Positions 7,952 through 15,966 of a stretch of DNA of 64,000 bases are shown in pieces. The notes beneath the pieces are model-generated. The model was given only the letters and a program-made list of their open reading frames with translations, searched no databases and was not told where the DNA came from. Made by a program: the position numbers and the translations under genes. Source of the stretch: Sphingomonas tagetis (GTDB lineage Bacteria; Pseudomonadota; Alphaproteobacteria; Sphingomonadales; Sphingomonadaceae); contig NZ_JAMLDX010000004.1 in NCBI RefSeq assembly GCF_024211275.1, positions 248,001-312,000 on the forward strand. Direction: 5' to 3'. Position 1 is the stretch's first letter. Each line of letters begins with the position of its first letter.

Positions 7952-9478
7952 TCATTTCGCCCGGTATTTGTCGATCAGCCCCTGCTTGTAGAGCTTGCCG
8001 GTCGGAAGCCGCGGCAACGCATCGACGAAATCGACCGACCTCGGCGCCATGTATGCCGCGATCTTGCTGCGCGTGTAGGCGATGATGGCCGCTTCGGTTT
8101 CCGGCGAGGCTGCCACGCCGGGCATCAGCTCGACCACGGCCTTGACCTCTTCGCCCATCAGCGCGTTCGGCACGCCGATCACGGCGACGTCGCGGACCAT
8201 TTCGCAGTTGATGATCGCATCCTCGACGGCCTGCGGATAGATGTTCACGCCTCCCGAGATGATGGTGAAACCGCGCCGGCCGGACAGATACAGATAGCCG
8301 TCCTTGACATAGCCGATGTCGCCCACCGTCCACAGATTATAGTATTTCGGGTTATGCGCGGACGCCGTCTTCACCGGATCGTTCAGATAGGCGATGTCGC
8401 AGTTCCATTCGGCATAGATGAAGCCTTCCTCGCCATCCGGCACCGGTTCGCCGCTATCGTCGCAGATCTTCATGCCCGGCGCGGGCTTGCCGACGGAGCC
8501 GGGATGACGCAGCCACTCTTCGCTGCTGATCTGGGTGTCCACGCAGCCATCGGTGGCACCATAATATTCGTAGATAATCGGGCCCCACCACTCGATCATC
8601 TCGCGCTTGATATCGACCGGGCACGGCGCGGCGGCATGGACGGCGAAGCGCAGGCTGGAGACGTCGAAGGCCTCGCGCACTTCGCGCGGCAGGCGCAACA
8701 TGCGCACGAACATGGTCGGAACCCATTGGCTGTGGGTCACGCGATAGCGCTCGATCAGCTCGAGCGCGCGGCGCTCGTCGAACTTCTCCATGACGATCAG
8801 TGTCCCGCCGACCGAATGGATCGCGCGCGCGAACCGGATCGGCGCGCCATGATAGAGCGGGGCAGGCGACAGATAGACCATGTCGGGGCCGAACCCGTAT
8901 TCCTGTTCGAACAGCGTGGTCGTCGCCCATTGCTCCGAGATCAGCTGCCCTTGCGGCGGCTTGCGGTAGACGCCTTTCGGCCGGCCGGTGGTTCCGGACG
9001 TGTAGGGCATGATCGAGCCTGCCCACGCTTCGCCGAGCGGGGCGACCGGCTGCGCCGCGATCGCCGCTTCATAGGCGTCGAACCCGTCGACTGTTCCGTC
9101 GCACATCAATAAGACATGGCATTGCGGGGTCGCAGGCGGGACGTCGCGCGCCACGTCCGCGCGGGCCGACGAGGTGACGAAGGCCTTGGCGCCGGAATCG
9201 TTGACGATGTAGCTGACCTCGTCGAGCAGCGCGAAACGGTTGACCGGCACGATTTCCAGCCCCGAGCGCAGCGCCGCCCAGACGACCTCCATGAAGCGCG
9301 GATTGTTCTCCATGAACAGCGCGACTCGATCGCCGACGCGCAGCCCGCGCGCATGGAACAGCTGCGCAAGCTGCATCGAGCGGTCGTCGAGTTCACGGTA
9401 GGTGACGACCTGGCCGTTGCTGGCGAAGATCATCGCAGGTTTGTTCGGCGTCTTATCCGCCCAGTTACCCAGAAACAT
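7952..9478 (-). CDS. AMP-dependent acyl-CoA synthetase (FadD-like)
   Basis: This is a 508-residue ANL-superfamily ligase with the P-loop motif YTSGTTGRPKG, the adenylate motif YEYYGATDG, the hinge GDIGYVKDGYLYLSGRR and the catalytic-lysine end PTGKLYKQGLIDKY. It activates a carboxylic acid to its CoA thioester via an acyl-adenylate. A strong ribosome-binding site (GGGGAGGA) supports the start. Its place between the thiolase and the monooxygenase suggests it activates the pathway acid before beta-oxidation. The true acid is unknown. Confidence 0.9.
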   Translation of the reverse strand: MFLGNWADKTPNKPAMIFASNGQVVTYRELDDRSMQLAQLFHARGLRVGDRVALFMENNPRFMEVVWAALRSGLEIVPVNRFALLDEVSYIVNDSGAKAFVTSSARADVARDVPPATPQCHVLLMCDGTVDGFDAYEAAIAAQPVAPLGEAWAGSIMPYTSGTTGRPKGVYRKPPQGQLISEQWATTTLFEQEYGFGPDMVYLSPAPLYHGAPIRFARAIHSVGGTLIVMEKFDERRALELIERYRVTHSQWVPTMFVRMLRLPREVREAFDVSSLRFAVHAAAPCPVDIKREMIEWWGPIIYEYYGATDGCVDTQISSEEWLRHPGSVGKPAPGMKICDDSGEPVPDGEEGFIYAEWNCDIAYLNDPVKTASAHNPKYYNLWTVGDIGYVKDGYLYLSGRRGFTIISGGVNIYPQAVEDAIINCEMVRDVAVIGVPNALMGEEVKAVVELMPGVAASPETEAAIIAYTRSKIAAYMAPRSVDFVDALPRLPTGKLYKQGLIDKYRAK

Positions 9479-9540
9479 CCATCCTCCCCGATATCGTTGC
9501 GATGCGTCGCGCTACATCCCGGCCGATCCGGCCATCGGCG

Positions 9541-10683
9541 TCAGGGCGCTTCGTTGCTGAAAATGATCGTGCTGCTGCCCGAAAACCAGCCGGCAACCCC
9601 ATGCGCGACCGAAATCTTCGCGCCTTTAACCTGTGCTGGCGCGATACCGCGCATCTGGCGGATCGATTCCTGCAGGACATACATCCCGTACATGCCGGAA
9701 TGCATGTAGCTGAGGCCACCGCCATTGGTATTGACCGGCAGGCTGCCGCCCGGCGCGGTATGCCCGTCGCCGATGAACCCAGCGGCTTCGCCCGGCTGGC
9801 AGAATCCGAGATCTTCCAGGCCATATAGCGGCAGGTGCGCGAAGGCGTCGTAGATCATCAGATGATCGACATCGCTCTGGGTAATGCCAGCCTCCGAAAA
9901 TGCCTTGGCGCCGGAGACGCGGAACGCGGCCGAACTCGTGAAGTCCTGCATCTGGCTGATCATCGTCGACTCGGCCGACTCGCCGGTGCCCAGCACCCAT
10001 ACCGGGCGAGCGAAATCCCTGGCACGCTCGGCCGAGGTCAGGACCAGCGCACCGCCGCCGTCGGTCACCAGGCAGCACATGTGCCGGGTGAACGGATATG
10101 CGATCATCTTCGAGTTGAGCACGTCTTCGACGGTGAGCGGCGCCTTTTCCATCGCTCGCGGGTTGAGCGCCGCCCATTGCCGCTGGATGACCGGGATCTG
10201 CGCGACCTGCTCCAGCGTGACACCGTAGGTCTTCATGTAGCGGAGCAGCGGAATGGTGAACATCGTCGGTGCCCAGCCCACGCCGAACGGCTTTTCGAAC
10301 TGCCCCTCGAGCGAGCCGGGATGATAGGAGGGCGGGGCGCTCGGCGCGATCTGCGACCGGCCGCTTTCGCCATGGGCCACCAGCACGGTCGTGCACAGGC
10401 CCTCGTTGATCGCCGCGGCGGCATGGCGCAGATGCATCAGGAACGAGCAGCCACCAACGCCGGTGCCATCAATCCAGGTCGGCGTAATGCCGAGATAACT
10501 GGCGAGCGCGATCGGCGATTCCCCGGCGGTGGCGACGCCATCGATGTCGCTGGGCTTCAACCCGGCATCGGCGATCGCGTTGAGCGCGGCATCTGCGTTA
10601 AGGCCGATCTGCGACAGGTTAGGGATGACGCCAAGATCGGTCGTCTCGGCCGCGCCGACGACGGCGATGGATTTCCGCTTCAA
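9541..10683 (-). CDS. Thiolase-fold lipid-transfer protein (SCP-x/Ltp2-like thiolase or aldolase)
   Basis: The 380-residue thiolase-superfamily protein begins KSIAVVGAAETTDLG and carries NTNGGGLSYMHSGMYG near the C-terminus, typical of SCP-x/Ltp thiolases. It starts with TTG, which overlaps the stop of the DUF35 gene (TTGA) and follows GGGGAG. In this family a DUF35 partner often accompanies either thiolytic release of acetyl- or propionyl-CoA or, as in steroid Ltp2, retro-aldol cleavage. Thiolase and aldolase cannot be told apart here without checking the active-site Cys and Tyr positions. GGCSF near residue 80 may hold the nucleophilic Cys. Confidence 0.85.
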   Translation of the reverse strand: MKRKSIAVVGAAETTDLGVIPNLSQIGLNADAALNAIADAGLKPSDIDGVATAGESPIALASYLGITPTWIDGTGVGGCSFLMHLRHAAAAINEGLCTTVLVAHGESGRSQIAPSAPPSYHPGSLEGQFEKPFGVGWAPTMFTIPLLRYMKTYGVTLEQVAQIPVIQRQWAALNPRAMEKAPLTVEDVLNSKMIAYPFTRHMCCLVTDGGGALVLTSAERARDFARPVWVLGTGESAESTMISQMQDFTSSAAFRVSGAKAFSEAGITQSDVDHLMIYDAFAHLPLYGLEDLGFCQPGEAAGFIGDGHTAPGGSLPVNTNGGGLSYMHSGMYGMYVLQESIRQMRGIAPAQVKGAKISVAHGVAGWFSGSSTIIFSNEAP

Positions 10684-11114
10684 CGGACTTGCTCCCCGGC
10701 TGGCTGGAACAGGGGCAGGGTGATCGTGTCGTCCTTCGGTTCGAAGACGACGGTGAGCGGCATGTCGAGCTGGAGTGCCTCGGGCGTCTGCGGACAGCCG
10801 ACGACATTGGTCATCATGCGCGGTCCTTCCTCAAGCTCCACCACGCAGATGCCATAGGGCGGCGTAAATCCCGGAACGGGGCGCTGGGCGATGACGTAGC
10901 TGTACAGCGTGGCGCGGCCGCTCGCCTTGACCATCTTGACCGACCGGCTGCCGCATTTGGGACAGAAGAAACGCGGTGGAAAATAGGTCTTTTCGCAACC
11001 CATGCAGGTCTGAAGCCGAAGCTCGCCCGCACGCGTCCCTTCCCAGAAATGCGCTGTCTCGGGCGTCGGCTTGGGGAGCGGTCGTTGCGCTCCCGCTGGG
11101 CGAGGGTCGGTCAT
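10680..11114 (-). CDS. DUF35 (Zn-ribbon plus OB-fold) acyl-CoA-binding partner of the Ltp thiolase
   Basis: The 144-residue protein has an N-terminal zinc ribbon (CMGCEKTYFPPRFFCPKCG, four Cys at about residues 38-57) and a C-terminal OB-fold with FTPPYGICVVELEEGPRM. DUF35 proteins bind acyl-CoA and form complexes with Ltp-type thiolases or aldolases, and with MaoC domains in steroid side-chain enzymes. It overlaps the thiolase start by four bases, which fits an obligate complex. Confidence 0.9.
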   Translation of the reverse strand: MTDPRPAGAQRPLPKPTPETAHFWEGTRAGELRLQTCMGCEKTYFPPRFFCPKCGSRSVKMVKASGRATLYSYVIAQRPVPGFTPPYGICVVELEEGPRMMTNVVGCPQTPEALQLDMPLTVVFEPKDDTITLPLFQPAGEQVR

Positions 11115-11164
11115 TGCTTCAAGGCTCCGATAGAATTGCGTTCGGATATTTGGTGCGATCCCGG

Positions 11165-12328
11165 TCAGTCGGGGATGGTGCGATGGACCCGGTCGCGCGC
11201 GGGGACGATCGACCGGCCATGCTCATCACGCGGATAGCGCGCCAGCCAGTGCGCGTAAGGCGCAGGCAAGACCCATGACGGCGATTCGACGCCAAGTTGC
11301 TGGGCGGCGAAATACGGCCAGTGCGGGTTGGCGAGCAGCGGTTTGCCGAGCATGACGAGATCCGCCTTTTCTTCGCGGACGATCGCGTCTGCCTGGTCCG
11401 GCGTAAAGATGCTCCAGCTGGTCGCGATCGGAATCTCAGCCTGGCGCCCGATGTCCGCCGCGATATCGACCAGGAAGCCGGGCTTTTCGAACGGGACGCG
11501 TGCCTTGGGCGTGTTGAACCCCAGCGACACGTCGAGCATGTCCAGACCGCCGGCTTTCATGGCCCTGGTCAGTGCGATCGAATCGGCGATCTTTTCGGCA
11601 TCGAGCTGGGGGTCGTCGAACTCGATTACGCCCAGCCGCGCGATGAGAGGGAGCCGTTCGGGCCAGACTTTTCTGACCGCCGCGAGCACTTCCAGCGGAA
11701 AGCGGCGGCGGTTCTCCGCTGAGCCGCCATAGGCATCCGTGCGCTTGTTGGCGTGCGGTGAAAAGAAGCTTTGCGCAAGAAACCCGTGGGCGAAGTGCAA
11801 TTCGAGCCATTCAAAGCCCGCATCCAGTGCACGGACCGCCGTCGCCGCGAAATCGGCGATGACGCGCTGGATGTCGGCGATCGTCATTTCGCGCGGGACG
11901 CGGGGCAGGAGTTCGCCATAGGATATCGGTGACGGACCGATGGTTTCCCAGGCGCGCGAGTCGCCCGCTGGGATATGGGCGTCACCATCCCAGGGTCGGT
12001 TGGCATTCGCCTTGCGGCCGGCATGCGCGATCTGGATGCCGGGCACCGATCCGTTCTGCTTGATGAGCCGCGCTGCCTTGGCCAGTGCTTCGGCCTGTTC
12101 GTCGTTCCACAGCCCGGCCTGAAAGGGCGTAATCCGCCCCTCCGGGGCAACGGCAACTTCCTCGGTGAAGACGAGGCCGGAGCCGCCGCGTGCCATCGTC
12201 GTCAGATGGCCGAATTGCCAGTCGTTGATGACGCCGTTTTCAGCCATGTACTGCGACATCGGCGACACGACGATGCGATTCTTGAGCACCGAGTCCTTTA
12301 GCGTATAGCGCTCAAACAACGAGGGCAT
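11165..12328 (-). CDS. Old Yellow Enzyme-type NADH:flavin oxidoreductase (YqjM-like)
   Basis: The 387-residue FMN-dependent TIM barrel shows IQIAHAGRKA and HFAHGFLAQSFFSPHANKR with DAYGGS, as in YqjM/xenobiotic-reductase-type ene-reductases. The ATG at 12328 follows GGAGAG; an upstream in-frame ATG (12364) lacks support. The position of the active-site Cys of YqjM (SPMC) reads SPMS, so the redox-tuning Cys is Ser. The likely role is reduction of an alpha,beta-unsaturated carbonyl or a dienoyl intermediate. It is the first gene of a run of up to ten genes ending at maiA, with a 22-bp palindrome in front. Confidence 0.88.
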   Translation of the reverse strand: MPSLFERYTLKDSVLKNRIVVSPMSQYMAENGVINDWQFGHLTTMARGGSGLVFTEEVAVAPEGRITPFQAGLWNDEQAEALAKAARLIKQNGSVPGIQIAHAGRKANANRPWDGDAHIPAGDSRAWETIGPSPISYGELLPRVPREMTIADIQRVIADFAATAVRALDAGFEWLELHFAHGFLAQSFFSPHANKRTDAYGGSAENRRRFPLEVLAAVRKVWPERLPLIARLGVIEFDDPQLDAEKIADSIALTRAMKAGGLDMLDVSLGFNTPKARVPFEKPGFLVDIAADIGRQAEIPIATSWSIFTPDQADAIVREEKADLVMLGKPLLANPHWPYFAAQQLGVESPSWVLPAPYAHWLARYPRDEHGRSIVPARDRVHRTIPD

Positions 12329-12372
12329 GATACTCTCCAATCGCTTGTCACCTCGGCAGGGCAACCGTGATT

Positions 12373-12394
12373 ATGAATTTGACGCCAGTTTCAT
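12373..12394. promoter_or_regulatory. 22-bp palindrome, copy A (upstream of OYE operon)
   Basis: The site reads ATGAA, 2 nt, TGACGCCA, 2 nt, TTCAT and lies 45 bases upstream of the OYE start. The same design is found at 15845-15866 and 25144-25165. The outer arms are perfect inverted repeats and the core differs between copies only as its own reverse complement. It is probably the operator of a dimeric repressor such as a TetR-family protein. Confidence 0.75.
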
Positions 12395-12452
12395 TTTTGT
12401 CAAACGGATTCGACGCTTCGGATTAGAATAGCGCCGGAAAAGCCGCTTGGAT

Positions 12453-12491
12453 GGGGCATTCACGGCTGCTCGCGGCCGCCGTGAATGCCCC
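12453..12491 (-). terminator. 14-bp perfect hairpin after TonB-receptor gene
   Basis: Arms GGGGCATTCACGGC and GCCGTGAATGCCCC flank an 11-base loop, starting 7 bases after the receptor stop codon. There is no long T-run, so it may act with Rho or as an mRNA-stabilising hairpin. It separates the receptor from the OYE operon. Confidence 0.65.
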
Positions 12492-12497
12492 TTGGAT

Positions 12498-14747
12498 TCA
12501 GAATTTGAAGCCAACGGTGGCGCCATAGGTGCGGGGTGCGGCCCAGACCGTGCGCCGCAGGCCGGTGGTGCCCAGCGACTGAACGCCATCGACCGCGGGG
12601 ACGGCGACATTCGTCAGATTATTGCCCCATAGCTGCACGAACAGGCCATTCTCCACGTTCCATTGGATCGAACCGCTCAACTGGTCATAAGCGGGCGTGC
12701 GAATGACGTTGTCGGGTTCGTGGAAATAGCCGCTATTGTGATAGTAGGTGCCACTGAACTCAAGCGAACCGCCGCCGACAGGAACGGTGTAGGTTCCGGT
12801 CGCGCTCAGCGTGGATTTGGGGCTTAGCACGGTAGTGTTGCCCGAGACGTCGCCCGTGGTGATGGCATAGCCGCCGGCGGCGCGCGGAACGGCGACCTGT
12901 GCGCCTGGGAAGCTGGTATACTCGCCATGATTGTACTGATAGCCGACGCGTAGATCCAACTCGTTGGTGATCCGCGCGACGGCCTCGACGTCCACGCCGT
13001 AAATCTCTGCCTTGGCGCTGTTGTAAATGCCAGTTCCGATCGGGAGCGCTCGAATGAGCTGCACGTCCTTATAGTCGTAATAATAGCCGGACGCGTTGAA
13101 GCGCAGCTTGCGATCGAACAGCGTCGATTTGAAGCCAACTTCATAGGCGTCGAGCACTTCAGGGCGGAAAGAGCCGGCCGTCAGCGTCTGGGGATTGAAG
13201 CCGCCGCTCTTGAAGCCACGGTTGTAGGAGGCGTAAGCCATAAGGTCGTTGGTGAACTGATAGTCCACTGCAAGCCGCCAGGTCAGTTTGTTGAAGCGCC
13301 GCGACTCGGTGTAAAGCGGCACAAGGGTCACCGTGCTGCCGTCCGTGCGTGTCAGGAACTGCGTTGCGTCCGCCAACGTGCGCTTTTCGCTCGTATAGCG
13401 CAGCCCCGCGGTCAGCTTCAGGCCGTCGGTCACCGCCAGCGTGGCTTGACCGAACCCAGAAATGGAGTCGGTCTTCTGCTCTGCCCGCGTGGTTTGCTGG
13501 ATCGTCGGCGGATTGGTGGGAATGACCGCCGGGCCGGCAAAGCGTGCGATGGCGAACGGGTATCTAGCGCTCGCCTTGAAATAATACGCTCCTGCCACCC
13601 AGGTCAGACTGCCGCCGGACGGCGAGAGCAGCTGGAGCTCCTGACTGAATTGACTGTCGCGAACCTTGAATTCGGCATATCGTCCGCGCGTGGCGGTATA
13701 GTCGAAGTCGAAAGACGAGTAGACGGTCGACTTGCGATAGGCAGTGATGCTGGCGATCTGGATATCGCCAAGGTCTTGATCGATCCGCAGGCTAACGCCG
13801 CCCTGCTCGTTCTTGACGAGGGGGGGCTCATCGACTGCGATGTCCCAGGTGCGGCCTGTGAAGGCCGGGCCATAGGGGGCCGGCGCGGTGGCGCCGGGAC
13901 CGATCTTGGCTGCGTTCATGCTGTTGCGCGCACTGCTATAATCCCCGATCAGCTTGAAGCTGGTCGCATCGCTTGGACGAAACAGCAGCTTCGAACGGAC
14001 GCCGAAATCATGGTCGATCTTGTAGACTTCGGCACCGTTCACCAGGTTGCGGCCATAGCCTTTCCCCATGGTGGTGCTGGAAAAAGCGATGTCGCCGGCC
14101 AGATCTTTCGTCAGACCGCCAGACACATAGGCATCGACGCGCGCTTTCTGGTAATTGCCATAGGTGAACGCGACGCGACCGGTGGCCGTGGACGTCGGTT
14201 CGAGCGTGCGGACCTGAATCAGGCCGCCCGTCGCGTTGCGGCCGAATAGCGTGCCCTGCGGGCCCTTCAGCACTTCGACCTGAGCGATATTGTTGAAGGA
14301 CAGTAACGTCGATGTCGCCGCGGCGATGTAGACGTCGTCGACATAGATCGCGACCGGCGTCTCGATCCCGGCACCGATCGCCTTGGAGCCGACGCCGCGG
14401 ACGATCGGCAGCGCGGAGCCGTTCAGACTTTGCACTTCGACGCCCGGTGCAACCAGCTTCAGGTTCTGAACGTCCGAAATGCCTGCGCGCTGCAGTTCAT
14501 CCTGCGTCGAAACGGCCACGACCACGGGGACGCGCTGCAGGTTCTCCGAGCGGCGTTGCGCCGTGACAACGATTTCGGCCACGCCACCGCCCGACTGCTG
14601 CGCCGCCGATGAAGATGCAGGGTCACCTGCATCCGCTTCGGCGGGCGCCGCAGAGGCGTCCGGTTTCGGCGCCGTCTGGGCATGACTGGTGAGCGGCGCG
14701 ACCAGCGCCGACGATGCGAGCAGCGCGCACGAAATGACCTTCATCAT
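12498..14747 (-). CDS. TonB-dependent outer-membrane receptor
   Basis: The 749-residue protein has a signal peptide (ISCALLASSALVAPLTSHA, cleavage near residue 24). A Ser/Ala-rich linker and a plug domain follow, starting near EIVVTAQRRSENLQRVPV and including GVGSKAIGAGIETPVAIYVD and VLKGPQGTLFGRNATGG. The rest is a 22-strand-type barrel ending in an aromatic residue (TYGATVGFKF). AAGGAGAGGA precedes the start. Such receptors of the FecA/IroN-like catabolic group import bulky hydrophobic or carbohydrate substrates across the outer membrane in sphingomonads. Here it probably brings in the substrate of cluster 1. Confidence 0.92.
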   Translation of the reverse strand: MMKVISCALLASSALVAPLTSHAQTAPKPDASAAPAEADAGDPASSSAAQQSGGGVAEIVVTAQRRSENLQRVPVVVAVSTQDELQRAGISDVQNLKLVAPGVEVQSLNGSALPIVRGVGSKAIGAGIETPVAIYVDDVYIAAATSTLLSFNNIAQVEVLKGPQGTLFGRNATGGLIQVRTLEPTSTATGRVAFTYGNYQKARVDAYVSGGLTKDLAGDIAFSSTTMGKGYGRNLVNGAEVYKIDHDFGVRSKLLFRPSDATSFKLIGDYSSARNSMNAAKIGPGATAPAPYGPAFTGRTWDIAVDEPPLVKNEQGGVSLRIDQDLGDIQIASITAYRKSTVYSSFDFDYTATRGRYAEFKVRDSQFSQELQLLSPSGGSLTWVAGAYYFKASARYPFAIARFAGPAVIPTNPPTIQQTTRAEQKTDSISGFGQATLAVTDGLKLTAGLRYTSEKRTLADATQFLTRTDGSTVTLVPLYTESRRFNKLTWRLAVDYQFTNDLMAYASYNRGFKSGGFNPQTLTAGSFRPEVLDAYEVGFKSTLFDRKLRFNASGYYYDYKDVQLIRALPIGTGIYNSAKAEIYGVDVEAVARITNELDLRVGYQYNHGEYTSFPGAQVAVPRAAGGYAITTGDVSGNTTVLSPKSTLSATGTYTVPVGGGSLEFSGTYYHNSGYFHEPDNVIRTPAYDQLSGSIQWNVENGLFVQLWGNNLTNVAVPAVDGVQSLGTTGLRRTVWAAPRTYGATVGFKF

Positions 14748-14827
14748 GGCATCCTCTCCTTAATAAGTCTTTATGTTTTAAGCTTTTTACGCGGGAACGC
14801 ATCGACGCATTGCGCCAATCGGTCGGT

Positions 14828-15688
14828 TCAATCTGCTTCGAAGCGCCCCTCGGTGAGCAAGGGCTGGCCGTGCTGGTTGCGGACCTCGTAGGCGAGTGCG
14901 CGCCCGTCCTTCCACGCGGTGACGTCAAGATCGTCGCCGGGGAAAGCCGGCGCAGCGAACCGAGCCGAAATGAATTTGAACCTGGCCGGATCGCCATCGG
15001 CGTAGCGCCGCAGAAATTCGCGGCCAACGCTGCCAAGCACGCAAACGCCATGAAGGATGGGACCCGCGAAACCCGCTCGACGCGCATAGGCCGGGTCGGA
15101 ATGGACGGGGCTGAGGCCCCCGGACAGGCGATAGAGCAGTGCCTGGTCCGGACGCGTGGCAATCGTGAATCGAACGTCCGCTTCGCCGGTCATTGTGGCG
15201 GTTTGGGGCCGGCCCGGTCCGCGTGGCCCGCCCCAACCGCCATGGCCGCGGAAGAAGAGGGTTTGATCACAGGTGGCGTACAGCGCGCCGGTTCGCGCAT
15301 CGCGGACCCAGGCGCGCGTCTTCACCGCCGCGCCGCTCCCCTTATCCCAGACTTCGACAAATCGACATTCGGTCTCGACCGCGCCCGATGCGGGCAATTC
15401 GCGATGTTGGGTCAGCGATTGTTCGCCATGCACCATCGATGCGTGATCGACATCGTGTAGGTGTTCGAGCGCAGCATCGATGCCGCTGTCGCACGCCGCC
15501 TTCAGGACGAATGTCGGCAATACCCGAAGCGGCTTGCCTTCGGTATTTTCGGTCGTGAACTCCAGCTCCTGCGCTGGATCCGCCATGCCGGCACCGACGC
15601 CCAGCGCATAGATCAGGCAATCGCGCGCGGTCCAACTGCTGGAAACCGTCCGGACGTGTGTATCCAGCAGCTGCGATCCGATCGGCAT
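14828..15688 (-). CDS. MaoC-like double-hotdog protein, hydratase-2 family with altered active site
   Basis: The 286-residue protein has two hotdog halves. The C-terminal half keeps PILHGVCVLG and the His of the hydratase-2 motif (His196). The canonical GDxNPxH, however, reads GGLSPVH, so the catalytic Asp is Gly191 and the Asn is Ser193. It may be a non-catalytic partner of the intact paralogue at 17231-18100, or it may have another activity. I chose the ATG at 15688 because the longer frame upstream is only the antisense-frame reading of an SDR remnant. A 34-codon open frame ends 4 bases before this ATG and could couple its translation. Confidence 0.85.
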   Translation of the reverse strand: MPIGSQLLDTHVRTVSSSWTARDCLIYALGVGAGMADPAQELEFTTENTEGKPLRVLPTFVLKAACDSGIDAALEHLHDVDHASMVHGEQSLTQHRELPASGAVETECRFVEVWDKGSGAAVKTRAWVRDARTGALYATCDQTLFFRGHGGWGGPRGPGRPQTATMTGEADVRFTIATRPDQALLYRLSGGLSPVHSDPAYARRAGFAGPILHGVCVLGSVGREFLRRYADGDPARFKFISARFAAPAFPGDDLDVTAWKDGRALAYEVRNQHGQPLLTEGRFEAD

Positions 15689-15692
15689 GGTG

Positions 15693-15797
15693 TTACTCGC
15701 CGTGATCTTGGAGGCCCGGGACGGGTGTGGCGGCGAACTGGTCGGGCCATGGGCCGAGGGCCGCAAGACGGGCACGATTGGCGCTTGCCGATGTCAT
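15693..15797 (-). pseudogene. In-frame internally deleted SDR remnant (34-codon mini-ORF)
   Basis: This short frame fuses the first 12 codons of the SDR at 24194-25096 (here MTSASANRARLA) directly to its last 22 codons (here ending PVPGLQDHGE), with about 266 codons missing and the frame intact. The SDR's ribosome-binding site (GGAGGGGAAG) and its upstream 22-bp palindrome are also copied. The stop codon is 4 bases before the MaoC start. It is either a deletion scar that carried a ready-made promoter to the MaoC gene, or a leader peptide that couples translation. The sequence has drifted from the parent, so the event is not recent. Confidence 0.8.
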
Positions 15798-15844
15798 TTC
15801 CGCTTCCCCTCCACGGCGCCTCTATCGAGGCTGCCAGCCCATTA

Positions 15845-15866
15845 ATGAATATGGCGTCAGTTTCAT
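15845..15866. promoter_or_regulatory. 22-bp palindrome, copy B (upstream of MaoC gene)
   Basis: The site reads ATGAA, 2 nt, TGGCGTCA, 2 nt, TTCAT, identical in all 22 bases to copy C at 25144-25165. It lies 48 bases upstream of the mini-ORF start and forms part of the duplicated SDR promoter. Confidence 0.75.
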
Positions 15867-15966
15867 AAATCGTGTCGAGGCGGGAATCAAATGTTTTCCG
15901 TTCGTGCTTCCGATTGCTTTCCCAGCAGGTCGGTTCGCCGGCGTGCGCAAAGCGCCGAGTGGCGGT

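Noticed and set aside
15689..15775. N-terminal extension of the altered MaoC protein upstream of 15688
   Set aside because: Its DNA is the other-frame reading of the SDR remnant; the family starts at 15688.
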